In this document: one piece after another, positions 41,206-51,826 of the stretch | Position numbering within the stretch: the stretch's first letter is position 1 | Layout of the letters: each line of letters opens with the position of its first letter | DNA from: Chimonanthus salicifolius | Taxonomy: Eukaryota > Streptophyta > Magnoliopsida > Laurales > Calycanthaceae | Length of the DNA: 64,000 nucleotides | Direction of reading: 5' to 3' | NCBI GenBank assembly: GCA_013350335.1 | Contig: CM023540.1 | Span: forward strand, 50,698,552-50,762,551 | Made by a program: the position numbers and the translations under genes | Notes under the pieces: model-generated | What the model was told of the DNA's origin: nothing | The model's input: the letters and a program-made list of their open reading frames with translations, nothing else | Databases searched by the model: none

Positions 41206-42227
41206 GCCATTACTTGAATGGATTTCCAATTTCCATGGCCCTAACACAATTTCGGCCATCCATTCCAACCCATTGTGGAACCCATAGGTTCGGCCACACC
41301 ATGGCCAAATCTATGGCTTCCCTTGTTCTTAATCCCATATCGTTTCAAACTTAAAACATACCTTATTTCCCCGTCTCCTTCTTTCTTTTGGTCTGCCCTT
41401 TTCTTCCTTAATCCTTCTTTTTCCTTCCTCTTCACTGATTCTCCAAGTACAAATGTGTTGGTGTGGGAGAGAGAGAGAGAGAGAAAAGTTCTTGTGTAAT
41501 AGGAGAGTGATCGGCCAAGGGATGGAGTGTGCCCCTTGGGTTGTATCCCTTTGTATACTAGCCCAAGCCCTTTCATTTCCTTTCATTATGGTTTGTCTAA
41601 CCATGGAGTCCCTTCGTTTAACCAAGGAGACCCTTGGCCTTCCATCGAGTTTCTTGGGTTTCATCCCCATGAGATGGAAACTCTCCATCTTCCCACTCAA
41701 CTTAGTTCGACTCAAGCATTTAACTCAACCCAATTGAACTCACTCATGGTTGACCAAGTCAACCATGCCGTAGCTGACCATGCATGTGTTGTTTTGGTCG
41801 CCACATGGCACATGGGTCCCATCTTGGTCATATCACTCGATGATGTGGCACATTGTCTAGCTGGCTTATGTGATGACTTGTTATGCCACATCACCCACAT
41901 GCCACCTCACCTGATGAGGTGGATTTAATGTATTGGATCTTAATTGGGTAGCTGACCCAATTACTTTGACCTTACCCAATTACCTTAAAATTAAGTTCAC
42001 TATGACCCATTGGGTCCCAATTAGATAATTGACCCGTTTAATTAGACTTACCCAATTTATTTAAAATCAAGCTTACCCATAATCCATTAGGGTCTTAATT
42101 GAATAATTGACCCAATTCCTTACCCATCTAAGGTCTATTTCAACTATTTAATCTTAAATTCAATTAATTTGCAATTTAAGTGGACCAACCCAATATATTT
42201 ATAAGTAAAGAAAACCTGGGGTGTTAC
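41206..42227 (-). mobile_element. Truncated 3' LTR of gypsy-1 (Tekay-like)
   Basis: The right edge CTGGGGTGTTACA at 42227 is the LTR start on the minus strand. One GGTTCGGCCA hairpin relic is at about 41288. About two thirds of the LTR, including its end, is missing. The overlapping open frames here are not conserved genes. Confidence 0.75.
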
Positions 42228-42318
42228 AATATTACCTTATTTTGAATTTTTCGTCCTGAAAATCGAGTGAAGTAGGGTTTTCAAACCAATTACACAAATA
42301 GCTCTACATGAGCTGTTC
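42228..42318 (-). other. PPT-side spacer of gypsy-1
   Basis: On the minus strand, CGATTTTCAGGACGAAAAATTC and AAAATAAGG lie between the integrase stop and the LTR start, as in the other Tekay copies. Confidence 0.6.
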
Positions 42319-43008
42319 TCATTTCTCACTTAAGTTCCCAAGTGGCTTCCTCATTACCATGTCGATCCCATACCACTTTGACAAACAAAATTGCTCGATT
42401 TCTAACACCCTTTGTTCTGTCTCAATCACTCTAACAGGCCTTTCGATGTAAGACATGTCGCTTTGTACCTCTATGTCTTGGACATTCAGCACATGCGAGG
42501 GATCAAGCTTGTACTTCCTCAACATAGAAACATGGAACACATCGTGTAATGACGACAACTGTGGAGGGAGTATTAAACGATAGGCCACTTCCCCCACTCT
42601 CTCATGGATTGGAAAGGGTACCACAAATCTGGGTGACAATTTCCCTTTCTTTCCAAATCTCATGTGTCCCTTCCGTGGTGAGACCTTTAAGAACACTAGG
42701 TCTCCCACTGCAAACTCAAGAAATCTCCTTCTCTTATCAGCGTAACTCTTCTGACGACTCTGTGCAGTGAGCAAATGTTGTCGTATCACTTTGATCTGTT
42801 CTGTGGTTTCTGCAACTAGCTCAGGTCCAATAAGTGCAGGCTCTCCGGCCTCTCTCCAACACACTGGTGATCTGCTGGGTCTACCATACAATGCCTCAAA
42901 TGGAGCCATCTTGAGGCTTGCCCGGTAACTGTTGTTGTATGAGAACTCAACCAATGGTAGATGATCTTCCCAACCACCCTTGAAGTCTGACATGCAGGCT
43001 CTCAGCAT
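42319..43008 (-). pseudogene. gypsy-1 integrase C-terminal part
   Basis: The minus-strand frame starts after a broken junction at 43008. It carries [18 protein letters not shown], a [15 protein letters not shown] block, [19 protein letters not shown] and a region ending VRVIETEQRVLEIE, after which the frame slips and the chromodomain-like end is garbled. It is parallel to 717-1473 and 48454-49599. The element is older than gypsy-2, which inserted into it at 45279. Confidence 0.85.
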
Positions 43009-43315
43009 ACCCTATAATGTCTGTATTGTTCTTTTCGATTGACCGTAGGTCTGTGGATGGAAAACGGTGCTGATTAACAAGTTGGTTCCCATAGCCTACT
43101 ACATGTTCTGCCACACTCTGCCAGTGAATCTACCATCTCTGTCGGACACAATTGTCCTAGGTATACCATGTAGCCTGATGATGTCCTTGATATACCGCCG
43201 TCCTGAAGTCTCAGATGAATCTGTCATCTTATTGGAAGAAATTGTATAGACTTGGTTAGACGGTATACCACAACCCAAATTGCATCGTTACCCTTTGAAG
43301 ACCTTGGCAATCCTG
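43009..43315 (-). pseudogene. gypsy-1 integrase core, frameshifted
   Basis: This stretch aligns with the integrase core of gypsy-2 (regions of the two catalytic Asp), but stops and frame changes break it into pieces. DNA similarity to 49148-49500 is obvious. Confidence 0.7.
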
Positions 43316-43930
43316 TCACAAAGTCCATGGAAATATGTTCCCATTTCCATTCGGGTAAAGGTAGGGGTTTGAGCAGTCCAGGTGGCTTCTGATGTTCTGT
43401 CTTGACTTGTTGATAAGGCAGTGAGAGACAAAATCAGCTACATCTCTTTTGAGTCCATGCCACCAATAATGTCTTTTCAAATCATGGTACATTTTGGTGC
43501 TTCCCGGATGAATAGAGAGTTTTGTTTCATGAGCTTCGATCAACAACTCTCTTCTGCAGCTTTGAGGCACATATGTCCTGCCTTGGAATGAGAGACCTTG
43601 TCCAGGTTTTAATTCCCATTCTGGTACATCTTCCCCAATCGACATCTTAGCCCATATTTCTTCCACTTCTGGATTTGTCCGTTGTTCTTGCTCAATCTTG
43701 GAAACCATTCTGGACCGTACCATCAAATTATACATGCTTCCACGATCGTTGATGTATAAATTGAACTCTCGGATAGTCATCAGCATCTCCCATTCCTTCA
43801 TAATCAAACTGGCCACCGTTGCATGTGACATGCGACTGAGGGCATCTGCCACTTTGTTCACCTTACCAAGATGATATCGAAGTGCAAACTCATAATCTTG
43901 CATATATTCCATCCATCTGCGATGTCTCAA
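43316..43930 (-). pseudogene. gypsy-1 RNase H end and integrase zinc domain
   Basis: The frame starts in the RNase H tail (RRWMEYMQDYEFALRYH, then KVADALSRMSH). It continues through a linker into the zinc-binding domain of integrase (LLIEAHETKLSIHPGSTKMY, then HYWWHGLKRDV). The Cys pair is damaged because the frame slips after SHC. It is collinear with 49584-50100. Confidence 0.83.
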
Positions 43931-44550
43931 ATTGAGTTCCTTCTAATCAAACAGATACTTCAAACTCTTATGGTCAGAAAATACTTCAAATTTCTCGCCA
44001 TATAGATAGTGTCTCCAACTTTTGAGGGCAAAAACCACTGTAACTAATTCCAGATCATGCGTGGGATAGTTGCGTTCATGAATTTTCAATTGTCTTCAAC
44101 CATATGCCACTACATGATGACTTTGAGTGAGAGAGCACCCAAGTCCTTCTCCTGAAGCATCACAATATACTTCATGTCCCTTGCCTCTTTCTGGCAAAAT
44201 CAGAATAAAAGCGGTCGTAAGCTTCAATTTCAGGTCTTCAACCTTCGGTTGAACACATCAGACCATTCAAATTTGACTCCTTTCTAATTTAGGTGGGTGA
44301 GTGGAGCTGTAATCTTGGAGAAGTCCATAATAAACTTCCGATAGTAGCCAGCCAGTCCCAGAAAGCTGCGGATTTCGGTCACATTCTTTAGAGCTTTCCA
44401 GTGTCTAATTGCTGCCACTTTAGCGCGGGTCCACAGCTATTCCTTCTGCTGATATAACATATCCTAAGAAGTTGACCTCAGATAGCCAGAACTCGCACTT
44501 GCTTGCTTTGGCATATAACTGATTCTTCTTCAGCGTGTCTAAGACTATCC
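43931..44550 (-). pseudogene. gypsy-1 RT connection and RNase H, heavily decayed
   Basis: No frame longer than 60 codons survives on the minus strand, but the DNA parallels 50100-50760 of gypsy-2, for example the stretch corresponding to [15 protein letters not shown] near 43960-44010. Confidence 0.65.
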
Positions 44551-44907
44551 TTAGATGTTCAGCATGCTCTCTCTACTAGTGGAATAAATCAAGATATCGT
44601 CAATGAAGACAATTACAAACTTGTCCAAATAAGGACGAAAGATTTTGTTCATCAGATCCATGAACATGGCTGGTGCATTGATGAGTCCAAACGGCATGAC
44701 CACGTATTCATACAGTCCATACCGAGTTCTGAAAGTCGTCTTCTCTATGTCTTTATCCCTGACACGGATTTGATGGTAGCCTGACATCAGATCAATTTTG
44801 GAGAAATAGCTGGAACCTCTGAGTTGATCGAACAGATCATCAATTCTGGATAGAGGGTACTTGTTCCTGACCGTCAATTGATTCAACTTCCTGTAATCTA
44901 CACACAT
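44551..44907 (-). pseudogene. gypsy-1 reverse transcriptase core
   Basis: The minus-strand frame has [32 protein letters not shown] with a catalytic Asp, [18 protein letters not shown], and [10 protein letters not shown] with the FIDD catalytic pair. It ends prematurely after a frame slip near 44570. Catalytic residues in this fragment are intact. Confidence 0.88.
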
Positions 44908-45279
44908 CCAAAGAGTACCATCCTTCTTCTTTACAAATGAAACCGATGCTCCCTAAGATGAAGTGTTGATCCGGATGCATCTTAGTCTGAGAAACTCATC
45001 AATCTATTTCTTCAGCTCAGACATTTCTGTTGGGGCCATCCGGTAATGCGACAATGATACAGGAGTGGCGCCAGGATAAAGTTTGATCTCGAAGTCAATC
45101 TCCCTTTTTGGAAGCAAACCATGGAATTCTGTCGGAAATACCTCTACGTAGTCTTTCACTACCGCAGGTAGTTCAGCCATCGGCACCTTGTCTAGTCTGA
45201 TGTTGTTCAGTACTAGATGGTTCATTTCTTTATGCAATCTTTTAGTCATAGGAATGCTCTGTCTATCGGCATGTACTAC
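44908..45279 (-). pseudogene. gypsy-1 protease-RT linker, cut by gypsy-2 LTR
   Basis: The frame at 45004-45249 gives DYVEVFPTEFHGLLPKREID and a YRMAPTEMSELKK block, which leads into RT. The sequence is cut at 45279 by the 3' LTR of gypsy-2, so gag and most of the protease are absent. Confidence 0.82.
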
Positions 45280-45761
45280 TGTAACGCCTCATCCTTTTCC
45301 ACTATGTCGAAGATCAGAGTCTATTTTTTTTAAAAACATAAAATAAAGTAGAGTGGAAGAGAGCGGGAGCATCACGACGCGAGCTAAGTTCGGACTTCCA
45401 AAGCCCGACCCTTAACTGGCCACCCATGTGTGCATGGACTAAATCCATGAAAACTGATCCACACATGGTACTAAATAAATCTTGCGGAATAATACTTAAA
45501 CTAACTGCAGGTTGTAATGGAACCTAAGACTACTCCATTTTAGATAGCAAAGTATGAGTCATATAACCAAAATAACGTAAACTATAGAACCATCTCAAAA
45601 CCAATCACAAACCATAGCAAATATCTAATTATTACATATCCTTGCAAACATAAACAAAATATCCATATATAAAACCATTCAGTGCCCAAGCTCCTATGCT
45701 GGGTTTCCTTCGCGTTCCTCGGCCTTTCCCTTTCCTGTGTCATCCACTAAGGATAGAAATA

Positions 45762-45782
45762 GGGCGTTAGAACAACGCGCCC
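45762..45782 (-). repeat. Conserved bulged GGGC/GCCC hairpin, gypsy-2 3' LTR
   Basis: GGGC at 45762-45765 pairs with GCCC at 45779-45782. The 5' LTR copy is at 54608-54628. Confidence 0.68.
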
Positions 45783-45934
45783 AGTAGGTATTCCGATTAG
45801 GGTTACCACAAGGTTAGTATAAAAACATGCATATAATATCATAATACCTGATCATCAAAAACTTACAAAACAATTCTATGTATGTATGCAAATGTAATGA
45901 ATCCCACCCATCACAAATATACATAGCCATCACC

Positions 45935-46068
45935 AAGGTACCCATAGTGGTCTTTCGGACGCCCCGACGAAGTGTGGCCTCCGGTTTCCTCTTGATGGGA
46001 TTCTCATCATCAAGGTACCCCATAGTGGTCTTTCAGACGCCCCGACGGAGTGTGGCCTCCTGTCACAT
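45935..46068 (-). repeat. Structured module (two units), gypsy-2 3' LTR
   Basis: CTTGATG/CATCAAG hairpin at 45991-46014, flanked by two GTC...GAC and CTCCG-type blocks. The first unit's own hairpin has decayed (CACCAAGG near 45934). The 5' LTR copy is at 54778-54914. Confidence 0.72.
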
Positions 46069-46389
46069 AACCATCACCCCATGTCATGCATGAGATGTCA
46101 ATGAATACATGCCATTTGTAATTAAATCTTAGCATTCCATTTTGCTTTGAAACATAATACTTAAACAAATATCTCATAAAAATCAAGATAAAACCAAATA
46201 TAAAATGTGGTTACAAAGAGGTAGGAAACCTACTCAAAAGTCCCTTAAAAATATCATTTCTTCTCAAACCGTCAACTGTTCGCGATTGTGCACCGTTCAA
46301 GAAGTCTCGTTACCTTGTTTATATAACAATAAGTCAAACACATATCCCATTTAATTTCTAATGAAGTCCAAAACCAAACACAACACCTT

Positions 46390-47376
46390 GTGGGGTTCGG
46401 CCATACCCCATGGCCGAACCTCACCCACTTTGAATTTGATCTTTCTTTGTTTTGGATCAATACCATCCAAATAACTTATTTAAAAACCTCAATCTACCAA
46501 AATAACTTGGTGGGGTTCGGCCATACAACATGGCCGAACCTTACCATTTTGGTTTGAGCCCCTTTTTCAAGTCCTTTGATCTTTTCATTCATATTTACAA
46601 TATTGCCATTAACCTAACCCTTGCTTAATATTACCAATGTCCATATAACAATCCACCTTAATGGGGTTCGGCCATACAACATGGCCGAACCTCACCATCT
46701 TAAATATGGTCCTTTTAATCCTTCACAAATCTCCATTTTGATTTGACCAATTTACAAGTTAACCACTTCAAAGAAACTAAATCCACCAATTATCCATTAG
46801 TGGGGTTCGGCCATACTACATGGCCGAACCTCACCATACTGATTTTATCCCTTTTTCCATCATCTATAATGGCTGATTATTTACTTAATACCAAGTCCAA
46901 AGATAAACATATGTGATTCCTTAATAAAAAGCATATAACCATTTATAATTTCCAACTATGTTCTTAACTCCAAATAACCCATAAAATGGTCCATGGGTAT
47001 GGTCGAACCCTATGGTTTTCTTGATTCAAACCTTCCAATAATTATACATGGTTTATACATAGCAACTTAGCCATAATAACAATATGGTTCAGCCATGCAA
47101 TGGCCGATCCAAAACATTAACCTAATCTTTATTTAAAACACCTTAAAACTTTCATACATTGTATGGTTTTTATCTCTCAAAAACCATCAAAATTAACCAA
47201 ATCTTTTCATGGGGTTCGGCCATCCAAAGTGGCCGAACCCTATGATCCATGTTCTACCCTTTTTAAACAGTTCTATCCATGATTAAACCCTCCATGGTTA
47301 TTTACTTTCCTTCATACAATTAAGTTAGCATGATCACCTTCTTTGATGGGGTTCGGCCATTCACATTGCCGAACCT
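46390..47376 (-). repeat. GGTTCGGCCAT hairpin array, gypsy-2 3' LTR
   Basis: Clear copies near 46394, 46513, 46663, 46803, 47213 and 47348, and decayed ones near 46993 and 47090. The loops read ACCCC, ACAAC or ACTAC, so the loop varies more than the stem. The sister array in the 5' LTR is at 55237-56264. Confidence 0.85.
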
Positions 47377-48392
47377 CATCCACCCCTTTTATCTTTGAAA
47401 GTTCTTTTACTTATAACTTAGGGTTTGGCCATACAAAGGCCAAACCATGATCCTTGATTATAATACTTAACAAAATCTCATGGAGTACTTACCAATCCGC
47501 AACTCCTCCAATTTTTCTTGCCTCCTTCTTGCTTCCTATCTTTCTTAGTCTCCCTTCTTTCCTTTGATCATTTAGCCGATTGTGAGCTTGATCAAGATGA
47601 GATCACCAAGGGTTGGTTCGGCCAAGGTGGAGGTAGGTTTTGAGAGAGGGAGAGAGATGAAATCTCTATCTTTCTTGAGATGGAAAAATCGGCCTAAGGG
47701 GTGTAGTGTGCCCCTTTTGTAAATCAGCCCTCAAAACCCTCTCACTTAGCCTCATCAATATTGGTCTAACCAAGGAGTCCCTTGGCATAACTAAGGGACA
47801 CTTAGCTTAAGCTCAAGCAACCCCTTCCATCTCCCCAACGTTGATGCATGGGTTTCCATCCCACGAGATGGAAACCCTCCATCTCCCACTTGACTCACTT
47901 GAGATGGAAGTCTCCCCAACTTCCATCTTGACTCATTAAAAGTCTCCTCCACTTCCATGCAACTCGGCTCAGCTCACTTAATTAATTTAATTCTTTTGAA
48001 CTCAATTTCCACTTAACTCACTTCCCACTTGACTCAAGTAAACTTATGAATCAACTCAACATAATTTAACTCAACCTTTGAGCTCACTCGATGGTCAACA
48101 TGGTCAAGCTCAACCCATTGGGTCCCCATTGAACTTCTTGACCCAAATAGGCATCATGACCCATTTAAATGTGACTTACCCATTTAAATGTAGCTTACCC
48201 ATTTACATGTAGCTTACCCATTTACCCTACATTGAACTCCCATTCCATACCCATCGAGTTTTAATTGGGTCATTGCCCAATACCTTACCCGTTTAAGGTA
48301 ACTTGCCCATTTAAGGTCTATTTCTACTAATTCATAATTTAAATGAGCAATATTCATGTAAATTGATATCTTTGAAAAATCGGGGTGTTACA

Positions 48393-48453
48393 ATACAATC
48401 TTCTTTGTAAAATTTTTGTCCCGAAAATCATACGAAGTAGGGTTCTAAACAAT
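48393..48453 (-). other. PPT-side spacer of gypsy-2
   Basis: On the minus strand TTTTCGGGACAAAAATTTT and ACAAAGAAGATTG lie between the integrase stop and the LTR, parallel to 1500-1534. Confidence 0.65.
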
Positions 48454-49599
48454 TTACATAAATAACTCAGGATGAGCTATTCTCATTTCCGACTCAAGTT
48501 CCCAAGTGGCCTCCTCAATACCATGTCGATCCCATACCACTTTGACGAAGTGAATCGCTCTGTTTCGTAACACCCTTTGCTCAGTTCCCACTATTTTGAC
48601 AGGCTTCTCGACATAAGTCACATTACTTTGTACCTCTATATCTTGTACATTCAATACATGAGAAGGGTCGGGATTGTACTTCCTCAGCATCGATACATGA
48701 AACACATCGTGTAAAGATGCCAATTGTGAAGGAAGTGCCAATTGATAAGCTACATCCCCCGTCCTTCTTATGATGGGAAACGGTCCCACATACCTTGGTG
48801 ACAGTTGTCCCTTCTTTCCAAACCTCATGTGTCCCTTCCGTGGCGAGACTTTTAAGAACACCATATCCCCCACTTCAAATTCAATGAACCTTCTCCTTTT
48901 GTCAGCATAGCTCTTCTGACGATTCTGTGCCGTTAATAGATGTTGTCGTATTAATTGTATCTGCGTTGTGGTGTCTGCAACCAACTCCGGTCCTATTAGT
49001 GCAGGCTCACCACCCTCTGTCCAGCACACTGGTGACCTACACGGTCTACCATATAAAGCCTCGAATGGAGCCATCTGAAGGCTTGCCTGGTAACTGTTGT
49101 TATATGAGAATTCTACCAGCGGCAAGTGATCCTCCCATCCACCCTTGAAATCTATCATGCATGCTCTCAGCATATCTTCCAATACTTGTATCGTTCTCTC
49201 TGACTGTCCATCAGTCTGTGGATGAAATGCTGTGCTAGTCAATAGATTTTTCCCCATAGCCGACTGCATACTCTGCCACACTCTGCCGGTGAATCGGCCA
49301 TCTCTGTCAGATACTATTGTCCGAGGAATATTATGTAATCGAATGATATCCTTGATATATCGCCGACCCAAAGTCTCCGATGAATCCGTCATCTTGATAG
49401 GAATAAAATGCGCAGACTTGGTCAATCGGTCTACTACGACCCATATAGCATCATTGCCCTTTGAGGATCTCGGTAACCCCGTCACAAAATCCATGGAAAT
49501 GTGCTCCCATTTCCATTCTAGTACTGATAAGGGTTTGAGTAACCCTGGTGATTTCTGATGTTCCGTCTTAACTTGCTGACAAGTTAAGTAATGAACCAC
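48454..49599 (-). CDS. gypsy-2 integrase (core, C-terminal GPY/F and chromodomain-like end)
   Basis: This 381-codon frame on the minus strand inserts element DNA into the genome. It begins in the zinc domain (YLTCQQVK provides a Cys pair). The catalytic triad is visible: Asp in [10 protein letters not shown], Asp in TIVSDRDGRF and Glu in [14 protein letters not shown]. The GPY/F-type block [11 protein letters not shown] and a chromodomain-like end ([20 protein letters not shown]) follow. Chromodomain-like tails steer chromoviruses to heterochromatin. It ends at TAG 48454-48456. It is separated from the upstream RNase H frame (49584-50381) by a one-base loss near 49635. This is the longest intact frame in the window. 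Confidence 0.93.
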   Translation of the reverse strand: MVHYLTCQQVKTEHQKSPGLLKPLSVLEWKWEHISMDFVTGLPRSSKGNDAIWVVVDRLTKSAHFIPIKMTDSSETLGRRYIKDIIRLHNIPRTIVSDRDGRFTGRVWQSMQSAMGKNLLTSTAFHPQTDGQSERTIQVLEDMLRACMIDFKGGWEDHLPLVEFSYNNSYQASLQMAPFEALYGRPCRSPVCWTEGGEPALIGPELVADTTTQIQLIRQHLLTAQNRQKSYADKRRRFIEFEVGDMVFLKVSPRKGHMRFGKKGQLSPRYVGPFPIIRRTGDVAYQLALPSQLASLHDVFHVSMLRKYNPDPSHVLNVQDIEVQSNVTYVEKPVKIVGTEQRVLRNRAIHFVKVVWDRHGIEEATWELESEMRIAHPELFM

Positions 49600-50381
49600 A
49601 AACTCTGCAACATCTCTTTTGAGTCTGTGCCACCATAATCTCTCTTCAGGTCGTGATACATCTTGGTGCTGCCCGGATGATTAGAGAGCTTGGTTTGATG
49701 TGCCTCAATCAATAGCTCTTTCCTAGAGCTTTTTGGCACATATACTCTACCCCGGAATAAAAGACCCTGTCCTGGTCGTAATTCCCATTCCGGTACGACT
49801 ATGCCAGTAGACATGTTGGTCCATATCTCTTCCACTTCTGAATCTACTCGTTGCTCTTGTTCAATCTTGGTAACCATATTGAACCATATGATTAAATTGT
49901 ACATACTCCCATGGTTGTTGATATACAGATTGAACTCTCGAATGGTATTCAGCATCTCCCATTCCGTCCTGATCAAACATGCTACTGATGCATGTGATAT
50001 GCGGCTAAGAGCATCCGCCACCTTGTTTGCCTTGCCAGGGTGATAACTAAGTGTGAACTCATGATCCGCCAGATATTCCATCCATCTGCGCTGCCTCAAG
50101 TTGAGCTCTTTCTGATCAAAGAAGTATTTCAAGCTCTTATGATCAGAAAACACTTCAAATTTCTCGCCATAAAGATAGTGTCTCCAGCTTTTGAGAGCGA
50201 AGACCACTGCGGCTAGTTCCAGATCGTGTGTGGGATAGAGACGTTCATGCACCTTCAACTGTCTTGAACCATAAGCCACCACACAATGACTTTGACTGAG
50301 AGCACATCCTAATCTTTCTCCTGATGCATCACAGTGTACCTCATAACCCTTGTTTCTTTCCGGCAAAATTAAGACAGACAC
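49584..50381 (-). pseudogene. gypsy-2 RNase H and start of integrase zinc domain
   Basis: This 265-codon frame carries RNase H motifs: YEVHCDASGERLGC (catalytic Asp), [19 protein letters not shown] (Glu) and [14 protein letters not shown] (Asp). The tail KVADALSRISHASVACL and an integrase zinc start (HQTKLSNHPGSTKMYHDLK) follow. After that the frame slips by one base and ends in junk, while the correct frame continues as 48454-49599. Upstream it is separated from RT by two in-frame stops at 50454-50456 and 50463-50465. In the living element all of this would be one pol polyprotein. Confidence 0.9.
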
Positions 50382-50462
50382 AATTGTAAGTCTGTCTTTC
50401 AGCTCCTCAAATCTCCGATTGCATAGATCTGACCACTCATATTTGACTCCTTTCTAAGTGAG

Positions 50463-51263
50463 TCAAGTAAGTGGAGACGCTATCTTGGAGAAATCCATGA
50501 TAAATTTCCGATAATAACTAGCCAAACCCAAAAAGCTACGGATCTTGATTACATTCCTTGGTGTTTTCCACTCACTCACTGCCGCCACCTTAACCGGATG
50601 AACGGCTATACCTTCTTCGGATATAACACGCCCCAAGAAATTCACTTTGGATAGCCAGAATTCACATTTACTGGCCTTGGCATATAGCTTGTTCTTTCTC
50701 AAGGTGTTCAAGACTATCCGTAGGTGCTCAGCATGTTCCTCCTGACTTTTGGAATAGATCAGGATATCATCAATGAACACAATAACAAATTGGTCTAAAT
50801 ACGGACGGAAAATCCTGTTCATTAAATCCATGAACACAGTCGGTGCATTGGTGAGTCCAAACGGCATGACTACAAACTCATATAGTCCATACCATGTCCT
50901 GAAGGCCGTCTTCTCTATATTTTCCTCCTTAACTCGGATTTGATGATAACCGGACATCAAATCAATCTTCGAAAAATGGCTGGAACCCCTCAATTGATCG
51001 AATAAATCATCGATCCTGGGTAAAGGGTACTTATTTCGGACAGTTAGCTGATTCAGCTTCCGGTAATCCACACACATTCGGAGTGAACCGTCCTTCTTCT
51101 TCACAAACAACACTAGAGCTCCCCAAGACGATGTGTTGTTCCGTATGCAACCCAGTCTGAGCAGTTCATCAATCTGCTTCTTTAGCTCAGACATTTTCAG
51201 CTGGTGCCATCCGATAATGTGGTAATGACACTGGTGCAGTGCAAGGGTACAGCTTGATTTCAA
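50463..51263 (-). pseudogene. gypsy-2 reverse transcriptase
   Basis: This 266-codon frame holds RT blocks in order: [52 protein letters not shown] with catalytic Asp, [37 protein letters not shown] with the FIDD pair, [16 protein letters not shown] and [12 protein letters not shown]. The palm and connection are complete. The first ~20 residues are out of frame because of an indel near 51240-51265. It ends at TGA 50463-50465, which looks like a mutated Arg codon within the RT-RNase H linker. Confidence 0.92.
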
Positions 51264-51508
51264 AATTGAGCTTTCTCATAGGTGGTAAACCAGGGAGTTC
51301 TTTTGGGAATACATCCACAAATTCTTTCACAATTGCCGAGAAGTTCTACCACCGGTGCCTTGTTGATTCTAATATTGTTTAATACTAGATGATTCAACCC
51401 TTCATGTAGTATGCTTTGCTTGTCTGTTCGCACATGTTGTTTTCCTTCAGGTGACCAAAATGTCACTCTGCGGCGATAACAATCAATGTTGGCCTGGAAT
51501 CTAGCCAA
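51260..51508 (-). pseudogene. gypsy-2 protease-RT linker
   Basis: An 82-codon frame with ANIDCYRRRVTFWSPEGKQ and LNHLVLNNIRINKAPVVELL, the usual linker between protease and RT. The frame slips near 51340. It is separated from the protease only by a TAG at 51507-51509 in place of a Trp codon. Confidence 0.82.
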
Positions 51509-51823
51509 CTAGTCCATGCCGAAGATAATATCGTACTGAATCATGTCGAGTACCAAATAATTGAACTCAAATCTGAATCCAGCGAGTTCAGTATTCACTG
51601 CCGTACATATGAGTCCCAATGACCTGTCTCCGACAGGGGATACAATTGTGAGTGTTGTGGATAATTTTTGAACTAAAGTACCGGTAGCAGTTATAAAGGA
51701 TGCAGATATGAAGGAGTGTGAAGCTCCAGAATCAAATAGTGCATAGGCATAGGAACTACTGACAACAGCCATACCTTGAATCACTGAATGATCCACATCC
51801 GCTGGAGGAGCTAGAGTAAACAG
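51509..51823 (-). pseudogene. gypsy-2 aspartic protease
   Basis: The frame carries the retroviral-type active site LFDSGASHSFIS and a LVLDMIQYDIIFGMD end, and matures the Gag-Pol polyprotein. It is open from after a TGA at 51824-51826, which separates it from the gag zinc knuckle, to the TAG at 51507-51509. Both stops are explained by single C-to-T or G-to-A changes. Confidence 0.88.
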
Positions 51824-51826
51824 TCA

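Larger units (their letters stand above)
45280..48392 (-). mobile_element. gypsy-2 3' LTR (3113 bp)
   Basis: The right edge TCGGGGTGTTACA at 48392 is the LTR start on the minus strand and the left edge is TGTAACGCCTC at 45280. It shares about 95 percent of bases by eye with the 5' LTR remnant at 54124-56269, which indicates fairly recent insertion. It contains the GGGC hairpin (45762-45782), a two-unit module (45935-46068) and a GGTTCGGCCAT hairpin array (46390-47376). Confidence 0.93.

Noticed and set aside
41241..41715. Overlapping ORFs of 111 and 128 codons in the truncated gypsy-1 LTR
   Set aside because: They overlap in different frames, include GAGA repeats and the hairpin motif, and have no counterpart frame in the other LTRs.
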